Shown here: positions 42,401 through 57,400 of the stretch, piece by piece
Layout: each line of letters begins with the position of its first letter
Numbering within the stretch: position 1 is the stretch's first letter
NCBI GenBank assembly: GCA_949316495.1
Contig: OX439009.1
Location: 14,492,201-14,556,200 of the forward strand
DNA length: 64,000 nt
Source of the DNA: Amphiduros pacificus
Taxonomy: Eukaryota; Annelida; Polychaeta; Phyllodocida; Hesionidae
Direction of reading: 5' to 3'
Made by a program: the position numbers and the translations under genes
Notes under the pieces: generated by a model
Told to the model about the DNA's origin: nothing
The model's input: only the letters and a program-made list of their open reading frames with translations
Databases searched by the model: none

Positions 42401-45400
42401 AATTTAATAGAGAATGAAATATTTGTTTGCAGTTTGACAAATCAACCATGGCCAGCAGAGATCATAATAACTATAACTAAAATAGTACCAGACACACTGG
42501 AAGTAAACAAAGTATCTATTATCTGTGTTATCTAAAGGTCTGCTTTGAAAATTTATACTAGCGTCTAAAATATCGGATCAGATCTGATAAAATAACCATT
42601 TAGTAAGCACCATTGTTATTTTAAAGCAATTTGACATTTCTTCTCTCATGAGAGTAGTATAACTTATAAATACTGGAGATCAGAGCTAATTTTAATCCTC
42701 TGTAAAACATAAAATGCCAAAGATTATCACTTTTCACTTATATTAATTTGTTTGGCATTCCTTCACTAAATCATGGATTTGTCAGTGAACACTATCAGGT
42801 GAAATATTTCAAAATATATCGTAGCAATAAAAAGGCAGATTAGATAGTCAAACTACAATAAATCACTCAAATAAGATTGTTTTCTAGGCTTATAATTTCT
42901 AGGATTAGCTATTTTGTATTAAGGTTACTTCACTGATTCATTAATCCCCATAAAGCCACAAAAGCCCGGCTCACCTCAGGATTAGCAGCGTCATGCTCCA
43001 GAGGCAGATTATCTATCTCCTCATCCTCATCCTGAAAGCAGTTACTGCTTAGAAAGCATGCAAGTCTACCACACAAGCCCTGGCCACAGCAAGCTTTCTC
43101 ACTAATATTTTGGCATAAGTCACAAAGAGCAAGCTTCCAAAATTCTTAATTGTATTTTCTAACATGGTACAATTATTCAGAAACTGATCAGACAGAAGTT
43201 TATTGCATATAAACCTGCATATATATTCTTTAATCCAAATTGTTTTAGACTTTTTCTTATATGAGAGATATCTGCAGTAAGATTATATGGACTACAAAAT
43301 TATAAAATTTCAGTTTTTGACTTTTGTATACTATATGATTTTGGTCAAAGTTATAAAAAAAGAATCAAAGGAGAATAATTCTGTCACGAGAGGGCAGCAC
43401 AACTGAAATTAAACCACAATTGCAATGCCAGCCTTAAAAACAAATAATCTCATACTGATCAGGTTCTTATATAATTTAGTAATACCCAGCAATGAATCAT
43501 TAATTGCAAAGTTAACTCAATCATTAACCCTTTAAGCATCACAGATTTCATACCCTCACCTTTCCATGTATACCAGTATGTGCCCGCCTTATTTTATGCT
43601 GTAATGTAATATCCAACTCATTCATACATCAAAACTATACTAATAAGTACAGACTTGTTAAATTATACAATGTTGAGAACTGCATAAGTGGTACTGAAAC
43701 AGACTATGTTATGTATATCTATTTAGAATTAAAGGGTTAACCTAGTTTATAATACTAATTATCACTGTTTGATATGTATTTCATTAATGGTTGATATTCT
43801 AATACATGTTCAAGGATGGCCTATAATTTATTCAAAGCTTAAAATCATTTAATCTTGAAATCGTTAGCTTTGTAGCATCCATGTTATAGCTTCTTTCTAA
43901 ACATGTCTGAGCTCCAAAATCATATAAATAAACTCCATTATGAAGATTTCATCTTTGTTTTCTATACAAAGTCATTAATTTTTACATTTTCAAAAAAATA
44001 ATTCAATTCTATATGTTCTGACATGCAAATCGTTCAAATAAAACCCCAATATGAAGATTTCCTCTTTGTTTTCTGTACAAAGTAATTATTTTTTACAATG
44101 CCAACCTCGAGCCTGTAGACTGTACTCTCTGGCTCTCTTACTAGATATAGAGGGTTGTCAGGCAAAATGATATGGCAAATACAAATAAAGCAACAATTAG
44201 AGATTTCTGTTTCTGGCAATATGACCATTATCAACCTTTGTAATAACTGTAATGTCTCATTTTGCCATACTACAAGAAATCAGTAATTGTAATCATTACA
44301 TGTTTATCACCACTCTGTAATCTGATTGGCTTATTTTCAAGGCAATAACATAACCAATTTTCACATTAATGTGTTCTGGCAATGGAGTCATTTGATTGGT
44401 CTGTGGCATGGCTCAGGATATGTTAAACACAAATCAATAAATGATATTTCTTATTATTGCCTTTTTGTGGACTCTTACTTGAACCATAAACACCTTATTA
44501 GACTTGACAAGACTTGACAGTATTAAACTTGACAACAACATCTTACTCTAAACTTCAGAATGATTTTTTTGTTATTACCAAAGCCTCTAGTACAATATAT
44601 TATTAAACTTTGAGTGCATTACTACCCAAATTTTAAAAACATATTATGAAAAGCTTAATTATTCTAATTAACTACATTACATACAATGATCAGTAAACAT
44701 ATTTATGGTCATACTAATCATAAAAGAAATGATTTGGAAGCTATCATATGTACGAAATGTGATTAGGACATAATCAAAACATAGGCCAAAGGCCTTAGAG
44801 CAATGCTGAGAATTTCTTGTGCAAGATTTGTGAATATTTCCTGGTATGTGAACATTTACTGTTAATTACCAAGCTTTGCAAGTCAAGAATAATTAATATA
44901 GCAAAAATAATGTATAGTTTTGAACACAATATTGTGGACTGACTCCATGACCCCTCCATTGCTTTTCTACAGAAGTCTCAACATCAGGCTATATCTAGAT
45001 TAGCAGAATGAGGCACTAGATGTTCCAGGTGCCAATGCATGTGAGAAACAAGTCACTGCTTGTCATTGCATTTTTTTAATTCATATAAAACTGAAAATAG
45101 AGAATTTATCTTCTGCTTATACCAGATCTCACCTATGAATAGCTAATAAATCTGACCATTAGTTTTAGAGTAAAAGATCAAGTTTGACTGACAGACAGAA
45201 TGACAGAAAATTCCCCCCTCTTATAGCATAAGCTTTGCCAACAAGGTCAGCACAGCTAAATATGCAAGTTAAAAGCTTAACATTGATCAAGTGATTTGAA
45301 AGCAGTGAAAAAGAAGAGTCTGAAGCAGTGATGGTGGGGCTATGTACACACAATACTGTACCTCAGAGGCAGACTTGAACTGTGGTGGGGGAGTGAGCAG

Positions 45401-48400
45401 AGTCTGACTGTCCCATGATTCCATGCTCTGTTTGGGGGGGAAACCATAGATCATATATGTGCATCAGAAAACGTGACATAACCGTGATCAAGCAAAATGT
45501 GACAAGACTCAGGTGGGCTGTCCAAAAGTTGAAGCAGGATACACGAGAGAGGATTTACATGACAAATATGATGGAAATACATCAAACAATATACAGTTTT
45601 CTCATAAATACATAGACCCCTTGTTTTTCTCATTCATACACTGAAACACCACTCATTATGTGTAATATATTTGTGGCATATGTGTGTATGAAAGTACTTT
45701 AATTGAGATTGATGGTCTCAATTTAACGGAAAAGACAAAATGTAATACATATTCAATAAATCATTCTAAAAATATGTGAAGCCCAATAAATAAATATATG
45801 CTGAGTACATGCTTGATAGAACACTTCATATTGACACAAGATAAGGTGGTTTCAACTGACACCTAACTCCCATACATATCACAAAAAAGGCGTTTGTATG
45901 AAAATTGTTGTGAGGATCATATTTCAAAATAGAAACATTTGATAATGACAGTCAGATGTAGTATATTCAAGGAGATTCACCAATTGAAAGGTCACTCAAA
46001 CTCTGGGGACATGAGAGTCTCTCTCACCTGTGCTCTATTGAGCAGTTTGTTGACCGGCTCAGCAGTCACTTCGATGTCACCTGCTATGCTATCCTTGTCA
46101 GTAAGTGCTGCCACCTGTATGTAGTCTTCTTCTATTTCCAACTGATATATACAACATCATGGTTTAAGTGTGAATTGAACTGATTTGTAATTTATCTTTT
46201 AAGTGATTTTCAAGCCATGACTATTTTCTTTACGAATATCACCAGATAAACATTCAAAAATTATGATGGTAATTTTTTCATTCTACAGTAATTAGACTTG
46301 ACAAAATTGATACATTAGTTTTTAAATATCTGTTCTCGCCATTGGTTAAAACAAAATCTGCTGCTTTTTTTTGAGTTTCAAGAGGTTAAACACTCATTTA
46401 TTAGTTATCAGCTCTCCCAGTTATGTAATACATAAACATCAAACTCATTAATAAACACAAAGATATTTACACAGAAGGGGGGGAGCAGTCAGGCATATCA
46501 GAGAGGAAAAGAGAAAGTTAATTAATGAGTCACAGAGACTATATATAGATTTCTCACAAAAACTGTTTTGGTTGTGGAAAATATATAAATCTGTGGTATC
46601 AGAGTTTAACTAATAGGCTGTTATACATCAATGAAACAACTTAACACAAATGTTAAAGACCAGAAATGACAAATAGAACAACAGTTGGACATCTCTGTTT
46701 GAAATAATAACAGAATTCCAGCTAAAAGAGACTCTGGGTGTTTCAGACAAGGGAATTCAAACAACACCAGATTCAGGGGGCAGAATGTGGAGCTCACCTC
46801 CTCGATCTTTTCACTTTTCTCTTTCACTTCCTCGCGTGGTGTGGGAACATATTCAGACTCACTGTCCCATTTACTGTCCTCATCCTTTAAAAACCATGTT
46901 ATACTTCACACTTAATATACTGAAGGACTCTCATCATATATATCATGGTAAAGTTCCCAGATTTAGTTTGATATGTTATTTTCTAAATATCAGTTTTAGC
47001 CATCGGTTAAAAAATCAGGAAATTATGCATTTGTATGTGGTATCATATGTCTCAAACACATTAAATAAAGCAAAATGAACCAAAAATTTCTTTCTATGAA
47101 AAAGAAAATAAAAAAATAATTAAAAAATTTTTTTTACCAAAATAAAAATTGTTTTCACATTGGTAATTTCTTATTGAAATCCATATCTCACTGTCCATCA
47201 ATGCTCACCTGAACACTATCAGCTTTCTGCACCTGAGGCGGAGCAGACACTTTTGACTGAGTTTTAAGCACAGTTGGTGTTGTATCTACCTCATCTTCAT
47301 CAGTAATATTCAACTCCTGAAGTCACCAAATATGTTGATCATGAACAAATTCAACCCATATTCATATATTGATAATTAGACAGCAATAAATTTCAACACT
47401 AAATACTCCTTTCCTGAGATTCTCACTCTTGCTGAAATTTAAGTTTTCTGGAATATATATTGTAGAGGCCAGGGATCCTTTATTCATAGATCTATGTTTT
47501 ATCCTAGTTGCAATCATCACAGAGATATATATAACATTTTCCAATTGTTCCTTTTCTACTGGAGCCCATGGAGGACACTATCTCAAATAATCTGTGAACA
47601 TATTATACTCAAAAATAAGTCCAATATGTAAATGGAATTCTTAATATGACACTTGAACCAAGTTCACTTGAGAGTCTTTTAAGAAGAACAGTTAAAGTTG
47701 GTTAATATTGTAATTTCCAAACAAATCAATAAATGAGGCAATTTAAATCATTTTGTTTTGTGAAAAATCTTTTCTCTAAAACAATTATTTTTTCGTTATC
47801 AGAAAAATATCACTTTTCAGAGTTGAAATCTATTTTTTCAATACAAGGAATGGTTTGAACATGTTAAATAGGAGCTAATGGGCTCACAAACACTCCCACA
47901 ATAAAGAACAAAAAATAAATAGATTCATGATAGTAGCACACCTGCAATGGGGTATATATAACTGATTATCAGATATATAAAAATATTTTAAACACAATCT
48001 GCAATAGATGTTGTAGATAAAATCAAGTGAGGCAAGGAAATCTTTCAAAAAGAGAACTTCAATCTATTAATGTAATTATTGCAATCATCATTAAACTCAG
48101 CAATCACCTGTAGATCTGCAACAAAGCATTAATTGGGCCTAGTAAGATTAGTTCATGATCTAGTGGCAAGAAGAAAGCTTTATTCTGATGAGAAATAAGC
48201 AATGATTAACACTCAGAGATGCTGGGAACACGGGACACATGAAGACTCCTTAATGACAATAATCCTTAATGAAAGGACTCCTTAAAGGGGAAGGAAACCC
48301 TCACAAAATGTGCATTCGCAATTTAAGTTTTATCAATATGAACACATATAATACATTAAAAGAAGATTTTGACTCTCTTTAGGAAAGAGAGATGTAAACA

Positions 48401-51400
48401 TAGAGTGCTTGGCTTGACCTTTCTGTGGTATGAAAAAGGTACTGTATGTTTGAACAATCCTCACTTCAGTTCAATCCATCTAAAGGTTTATAAGAAAATT
48501 AAATGGGAGACTAAACCAAACAATTTTTGTGGACAGACAGTAGTATGATTGCATCTAAAGTTGATTTTAAATGGTTTATTATTTTTCAGGAAAATCTTCA
48601 TGTGTCCTGTAGTGTGGATGGTCCAGAGTGACATGAGAGAGGTAATCACACACTGTCAGAGAGGTGTGATATTCTCACCTGTACCACATCACAAGATAAG
48701 ATGGGAATGTCAGAGATATCATCATCATCATCATCATCATCATTAAAATGAGCCCCTCCACGCATCAGCTGCATATTTTACAATCAATTCACATAAACGT
48801 AATATATGTAAAACTCTCAACACATTTAACAACTCAAAGATGACCCAGTTATTTCTACTCATGCTTGCAGATTGTGAATCACATGCTCTACTCAACATCC
48901 ATGAGTGAAACAACCCCTCTCACAATGCAAATAAAAACCAAAAACTTCCATATTCAGTGATTATTGCTACTCTGAATAGAATTATCACTTGTGAGTCAAA
49001 CTTTGAAGAACAACAAATTCCTGTTTGTAGTGGCAATTCTGCAAACTGGTAACCTTGATCTCAGGCAACCAATACAGTATCATATTAATCTGGTTTGCAA
49101 TCCTTTAATCTGTTAATCATATTGATAGCATAATTATAAATGAAAAAATTAATGTTTAATTGTCTCACCTTCTTTTCTTCGTCCTTCCTTGGGGAGAGCC
49201 CTAAATCTGGTTCATCGTCCCAATCACTGTCCTGTTAAACAATAGCAACAATTCATATTCCGGTAAGTAACAATTTCTTAGAAGTTGTGAGTAAAGAAAT
49301 ATATTTCAATAGATGCTGAAACATACCCTGAAAAAAAGCCATCTAAATATTATTTTTACAAATTGTCTTATTAGTACCAAGATGAAGAATTGGCTTTGAA
49401 ATCAAAGAAAAATAGGATAAATATCTAATAAAAGTATAACATAACTCAAAATGGTCAGCAACTATTACTAGAAATTACAAACATGTTAATAGTATTAATT
49501 AGTAAAGATAGATGTAGCACATAAATGCTCATTGATATTTTCAATACTGTTTTGCTGCTAACCTCATTGTCTTCTTGATCCAGTTTACTGAGTACTCTCT
49601 TAACACTGTTAGTACCCACTTTGGTATTTGTATCTGTTTTGGAGGCAATATTTAACCCGAGATAGTCATCTTGAGTGTCTTGAATGCCAACACTAAACTC
49701 TGAATCCTCATCCTCATCTTCATCAAACTTTCCTTTGTCAACTTTTGTATCATCCTTGGGTGCTCTGGCAGCTTTTGGAAGTGTCTGTGAATTCTGAGGT
49801 GAAAATGATTTTTTGGTAGAATTTGAAGCTTTTGGGGATTGCGCAATACCCGTCTCGTCCTTGTCATCTGTCCCTGAAGAATCCCAGTCTATACCCTCCT
49901 CATCTTTAGATTGAGAGGTTCTCCTTCCGTGATTCACCAGATTTCTGCCCGATATCGTAGAATGAGGTGAATCAAAAGGTGTCTCATGGGGTGAATCATG
50001 AGATTCACACTTTTTTGGAAGATCTTCATCCCCTCTGGTAGAATCCCACTCGCTAGGTTTGTGGTCATTTTGATTGTGTCCAGTGACTGGATTTCTCCCA
50101 GAAATAGTAGTGTGTGGAGAGGGTATGGGTGTTTCATCATTCTCAGAAGGATTATTATCAAATGCAGTAGAGTCCCATTCACTTCCATCCTCTCCACCAT
50201 CATCATTTGTCTGATTCTGGTTGTGTCCAGCCACCGGATTTCGCCCGGATATTGTTGTGTGAGGGGACGGAATGGGAGATTCATCCTTAGTTGGAGCATC
50301 CTGCTCTGCTGCTGTAGAGTCCCATTCACTCCCCTCATCATTATTTGTCTTATTCTGGTTGTGTCCGGCCACTGGATTCCTTCCAGATATTGTTGTATGA
50401 GGGGATGGAATGGGTGTCTCCTCCTTTTTCAGATCGTCTTCATCCAATGCGGTTGAATCCCAGTCACTTCCCTCATCATCTTTTTCTTGATTCTCATTGT
50501 GTCCAGCCACCGGATTTCTTCCGGATATTGTTGTGTGTGGTGATGGGATAAGGGACTCATTCAAATCCATATTATGTCCAGCCACTGGATTTCTTCCGGA
50601 TATTGTTGTGTGTGGGGACGGAATGGGGGTTTCCTCTTTCTGCGGAGGATTTTCTTCAGCAGCTGTTGAGTCCCACTCACTTCCTTCATCCTCATTTGTC
50701 TGATTCTGGTTGTGTCCAGTCACTGGATTTCTTCCGGATATTGTTGTGTGTGGGGACGGAATAGGAGACTCCTCTTTATTGATAAGGTCCTCATCCGAGT
50801 CCCACTCACTCCCTTCATCAACATTATTCTGATTCTGGGCCTTACCATTATCTAGACTTCTTCCAGAGATCGCAGTGTTTGGAGTCTCAGCCTTTTTAAG
50901 AGGAGAACCATCATCAGCCTCTGAATCCCAGTCACTCTCCTCTATATTTTCTTGTTCCGTTTGTTTTTCAGATTTTCTTTGTTTGGCAATTTTCCCATTT
51001 TTAACATCCCTTTCCATTTTTGCTGCCTTCAGACTTCGAGAATGATCAGAATCACTTGACTCCCATACACTTTCTTCATCCTTTTCTGCGCTTTCACTTA
51101 CAGCCTTTTTGGGTAGCTGACTCTGTTTTCTCGGCCCCTTTCCAGTGCTGCGGACACTGGGTGGCCCAGACTTCTCCCCATCAGTCGAATCCCACTCACT
51201 ATCCTCCTGAGCAGATCACAGGGATAAGAGGGTTAACACAATGTTATGTTTCCAGAGGAAAGCTTGTAATATATCAATATGTTATACCAAATTTTGACCT
51301 TAATTTCTATGAGATAAGTGGAGCCAAATATGGAACTGAAGATTGGTTTAATTAGTTTCTGTACTTAAATTAAAAAGGTACGGTGCTTATTGAGATCATT

Positions 51401-54400
51401 AGTTTTACAGATATGTATCTAAATATAAATTGTGCATATTTTAGTATGTAATATTATGTTATATAGCTATCATACCTGTATTTGAGTTAAGAGGCTAAAT
51501 AAAGTCATTTTGAAAGCAGGCTGAATGAACATATTGAATGAACTGTTACTGGTGCACCAAAATGTCAAATTGTGATGTTACAAATCTTGAGAGTAAGTGT
51601 GAGGTGAGAGAACTGTGTTATTTCTGTGTGAGGGTGGAAGGGAACACAATTAATGTACCCATACATACATTGTTATAAGTACATATCTCAAGACAGTTTC
51701 TTATCATCAATATTTACGATGTCCTTTATAAGTTAATCCATGCTCATGCTTGGGAAGTACTTCACTTTGTTTTTAACTGTTATCATATAATATCAAGTGT
51801 TAAATACAACATATTATATAGTTTTTTTTCACACTTTTGACAAGGGGATAACAAGACTGTGGACCTTTTCCTTTTCAGGGATTTCAGGGACCAGGAAAAT
51901 CATATATTAAACCTGATTGTCACAGTGTCTTGGGTGGTATCATGAAAAACATTAACCTTAAAAACCATGCCAGGTTTATAGATATTATTGTTCCCTTTAT
52001 TTTTGATATGTTAACTACAACAAAATGGACTATGGTTACACTTGGAAGGAGGGGATATGAGTGGAATTTGCTATTCCATGGGATTGACTCTTCTGCTGCC
52101 CAATATGATAATTATAAACATCTTCACCATTTCCAGCATTCAGAAATTGATATATATATATATATGTTAAATGTATGTCAAAAATAACCAGGTATATTAA
52201 GATATATTGTGTCCTTTCATGCCTGACCATTAACCTTGAGAAAAGGTTTAGATTTATCAACACTGTAAAGTTCCCAACACAACTGTGATAATGATAATTG
52301 ACCAGAAAACTCTAAGATCAAATCATGTTGATCATATCCATTCTCTATAATATAAAGACTAAATTTTAGTGTCAGTAAATTCCTGATTATAAAGCCTCTC
52401 TCTGAGATAAAAGTGAAGTTGTTGAATTGGAGAGTCAAAAGGTTTGATGTCAAAATAAACCAAAGGAAATGTATGTAACTTTCTATTAAGTTTTTCCAGA
52501 GCACTAGATACTGTACTGACAGTCTGTTGGGAAGTTTTACAGTGGATTGAGACAGCCCATAAATAATACAGTGTGATGATACACAGCCCATAATACAGTG
52601 TGATGATACACAGCCCATAATACAGTGTGATGATACACAGATTGTGTGATGATACATAATCCACATTGGGAGTTAGTAGAAAGGTTATGAGTAACATATA
52701 TTATTGTGAAGAAAGTGCCGGGAGGAATAACAACAACAGCAACCGAGACTTGGTGGGATTGTGACATATAGGGGGCGCCAAACCTCCTCCACGGCTGAGC
52801 ATTTCTTTCCACTTGGTGCCAATGGCTTGTGGCTGCCTTTGTTCTGTGTATCCGTTGCCAGAGAGATGCAGAATATATTTGTCATCAATCACCTCATACA
52901 TTTTTTGCCTCCTCGATAATAACATTGCTTTGTAACTGATGATTTTTGCAAGCAGGGAACAACACATTTACAAAATCCTCTTCTTGTAAATATCATTATA
53001 TTGGTGAGGTAAATAGTCAAACAATTATCAAAAAATGAAAGCAATACTCAAACAGTAAAATTCTTTACGCATGTCCAGGTAAAACTAGCCCATGAGTAAA
53101 AATCATTGCGGCTTAGAATAATGTGTGATACTCCGCTGAACATAGAATAAAACTAATGACTCCGAGGAGACTGACCTTTCTGCCGAGCTGAGCATGTTTG
53201 TTATTTATATCCTCATCTTCCTCGTCAATGGTAGAGTCCCAGTTACTGGCAGATGACTGTAATAGAGAGACTATCAATGGTCAGTTGTATCAAAACAATT
53301 TGGAAGATTTCTCATACAGGAAGCAACCTGAGATAAACTGTTGAGCAGTGACAGTGAATAACCTACTGGTATCAGACTAAACAATGTTTATGTTTTCCTG
53401 TTATTTTCAGTGAACAACAGATATAATTAGTCATTTTACTCAATTTATCCCATGCTGCTATTGGTAGACTATTGTCAGGAAGACATCATTTTCTCAATTT
53501 TACTATTAATTTGTGTTGCTTTCATGATGTATGAAATATGCTTTCATGATATATGAAATTTCATTATCTATGAAAACTAAAAATACATTTTAATTTATTT
53601 GTGGGGCAGTATGAAAGGAAGAAGATTCTCACCCTAGCAGATAGAGGCGGAGGCCTTCCCTTGGCCTGGACACCAGGTGGCGCTCTGGGAGTGTTCATAT
53701 CGGACGCTATCGTGGAGTCCCATTCACTTTCATCCTTCACGTCATCTGGATCGCTCACATCCTCCACATCACTCAGACCAAGCTCAGCCATGATGGCTGA
53801 ATTCCAGAAAAAAATAACAACAAAACTCATCACTTTTTGTTTGCCTGAGTTGTGCTGTCTGGTGGAGTTTATGACAGGTGGTGACACCTGTGGGCAATAT
53901 CATTGCCAATCAATACATACAAAAAAAAATAGAAATACTGTTCACTGACTGTTATTTTCTAAATTATACACCCTTGTATCAATGGTTTTTTTTTATCTGT
54001 ATATATTTTCTACTTATATACATTGGGGTGCATAATTTGAGATATCTTGACACAAATTTACCAAAGCTGAACTTTGCAAAACAATGTGCCCATTGTACTC
54101 AATACAACCTGGTGCATTTTAAAACTTTGATTTAAATTTTAGTAATAATTCTAGTTTCAATATGAAATAAAATATATTTGGCAACATTAAATTTGACTCG
54201 ACCTTTTATAAAGACATTACTTTCATACTGAAAATATGTTATGCTTATTTCCAGAAAAATTTCTGCGAGTACAAATCACATTACAAATATTTTCAAGAAT
54301 TTAAGCTTAAAAACCTACTATATCACATTGATATTTGTCTTTCACCAGGAAAAAATAATTATTTTTTGCAAAAGCAGTTGAGATATCACATAATTCTGGT

Positions 54401-57400
54401 TTTTCTACAAGTGCCCTATATTTCTAAATTTATTTCCTATATTTTAGTTCATAAAACAAAAGCAACAATCTAAATTAAACTGTGAAATTTAATAAAGAAA
54501 CAGAAACTATGTGAAATTTGCAAGTTTAGATAATTGATAATTTTAAAGAGTACTTATTTGTACTATAAAAGTAACTTTAAATGACGGATATTTCAAGTGT
54601 ATGTTAAACTTTGTTTTGATATGAAGGTGATACAACAGAATAAGGGAGCAAAATCTCCAGAAAGTGACAGACTGAAATACAAAAGGAACGTGTCACACAG
54701 AAAAAAATCACACAAAACAAAGAGATCGGTGCAGTGTTCCACTTTGAACAAAAATAATCATATCCATACCATTCTGTTTTCCATTGACACCTAAAAGATC
54801 ACGATAAAATGACAAAGACAAAACACTATCACATCACAAATTATCACACAATGGGAAGATTATTTAAATCCATCGCCATACAATCTTGACAGTGCAAGTA
54901 TACCCTGTGGAGCTTATGGTAAAACTAATCTGTTATGCCTGAAAAAACTTTTGTTTTATGAATATCCATAACTGCATTTTGAGGTCATGCTTGGTCATCA
55001 ATATTCATAACCACATGATGAGGTCAATTTAGGTCATAAATATTTATAACCAAATGCTGAGGTCATGTTTGGTCATAAATATTCATAACTACATGATGAG
55101 GGTATGAAAGGTCGTCAGTAGTTTGGGTTTAGGGGGAGCATGTTATCTTATGCAGTATATAATCTACACCACCATACAATAATTCAACTTTTCTCATTAT
55201 TTTTTTTCAATGTTATTTGATTTCTTCATGATTTTAAAATTTACAATAATAAAAGTATCTTTCCTTTCTTAAGTGCAATAAATGTCCTAAAAAATATAAA
55301 ACCATACCTTTTTGTTTTTCTTTAGACATGTTGGCTATGCTGTTTATATTGTTCTCTTTCTTCAAATCCTAAAATGAATTTACAATAAGGTGAGTTGAGT
55401 TGAAAACATCATTTCATGAAAAGAACTAAAAAAATAATAATTTCATGATATCAAAATATAAAATATAAATTCTATTCAAATGCATCAATTAGTAACACTG
55501 TATATTTCTCCTATGAGAACATGTAATGGATACTATCAAGTAGAGTATCATATAACAAATGATCTTATATTGCTGGCCAGTAATGGTATTTGGCCTTAAT
55601 AATGTGATGGTATACATGTATTTCTTCATATAATCTGATACTATATTTCTTTTTACCAAATGTGACATTATTTTATTTTGTAATCCTTTAAATACATGTA
55701 TATTCTTGAATCAAACTTTCTGAAATAGTTGGTTTATTTTCGTTAATGATTAATGCTAAAACACTATCATGAATGTATCAGTTTTTTAGAATTTTTTTCT
55801 TTTACTGTATTCTGCCTTCAACAATAAATTTTAATGACATCAGGCAATAATTGAGGCTAAAATTTTATCTATAAACCTCAACTTTAGAATCCAACTGGAG
55901 TCAAACATAATTCACAGTGCTGATCCAAATCAGAGTAATTCTGTTGTAAATAGTAAAGTATTACCTTATTTGCAGTCTTTTTGTCTTCTTTATCTCTGGC
56001 GCTTTCTATGGGCAACGATTCATTATCAGACCAGTCACTTTCCTCTGTCACTGATTTCTTCCCGCCACCTGCAGCTTTACTGCCACTTTGGGGAGGCCTC
56101 AATAATGACGGTTTCTTTTTGTCATCTCTTGCACTTGAAAATAGGGAGTCATCATTATCAGAGCCCCACGTGACATCGTCCCCGCCGACACTGATGGCCG
56201 ACCTGGCAGAGGCCTGGCCAGTGGAGCGAGCAGACATGGGCTGCGGAATGCGCGATGACCGCTTGTTTTCTTCTCTTCCTGAATCTTGACTTGGAATATT
56301 GCTAGCGCCACCTTGTGACATCTTTGGTATCTTAGACCCTGGCTTTTTCCCATCTAAAACAAAATGAGGGACATTCAAACACAGAAGCAAGAGGAAAAGC
56401 TTGATCCTGTATGGTTGATCCTTACTGCCAGCCTTTATGGCTTGATCGTTACCGCCAACCTTTATGGCTTGATCCTTACCGCCAGCCTTTATGGCTTGAT
56501 CTTTACCGCCAACCTTTATGGCTTGATCTTTACCGCCAGCCTTTATGGCTTGATCTTTACCGCCAGCCTTTATGGCTTGATCATTACCGCCAACCTTTAT
56601 GGCTTGATCTTTACCGCCAGCCTTTATGGCTTGATCTTTACCGCCAGCCTTTATGGCTTGATCCTTACCGCCAGCCTTTATGGCTTGATCTTTACCGCCA
56701 GCCTTTATGGCTTGATCTTTACCGCCAGCCTTTATGGCTTGATCTTTATCGCCAGCCTTTATGGCTTGATCCTTACCGCCAGCCTTTATGGCTTGATCTT
56801 TACCGCCAGCCTTTATGGCTTGATCCTTACCGCCAGCCTTTATGGCTTGATCCTTATCACCAGCCTTTATGGCTTGATCCTTACCGCCAGCCTTTATGGC
56901 TTGATCTTATGACCAGCCTTTATGGCTTGATCTTATCACCAGCCTTTATGGCTTGATCCTTATCGCCAGCCTTTACGGCTTGATCACTAGCTTTTATGGC
57001 TTGATCCTTATCGCCAGCCTTTATGGCTTGATCACTAGCTTTTATGGCTTGATCCTTATCACTAGCTTTTATGGCTTGATCCTTATTGCTAACTTTTATG
57101 ACTTGATCCTTAAGACTAGCATGTTAGCTAGATCCTTGTTGCTAGTATGTATATGAGATGGGGATGTGCTCTTGGGACTAATCAGTGTTGGGAATGATCT
57201 GCAAGAGGACTTAATCCTAAGTCACTTACTGTCAGCATCTTTGAGAAAGTCAAGCTTCAGTTTGGGTATTTTGCTTGGAACAGGCGATATCTTCATATCT
57301 GCACATTGTATATATCATAATATGATCAATATGAATGTGTCAGCAAATAAAAATTAATCACCTTTAAGAACAGGTCTTTACAAATCTTTCAATAGAAATT

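Noticed and set aside
44094-44160. Possible extra exon encoding LPDNPLYLVREPESTVYRLE
   Set aside because: It has a GAG/GTTGGC donor, but no acceptor in phase 0; the only nearby AG is followed directly by a stop. Left out without transcript data.
49998-50703. Plus-strand open frames of 68-152 codons
   Set aside because: Shadows of exon 12, whose minus-strand frame has the motif repeats and splice phases.
56364-56956. Two plus-strand open frames of about 180 codons (LYGLIFTAS and QPLWLDPYR repeats)
   Set aside because: They exist only because the 27-bp satellite is a multiple of 3 and has no stops in these frames; no gene context on this strand.
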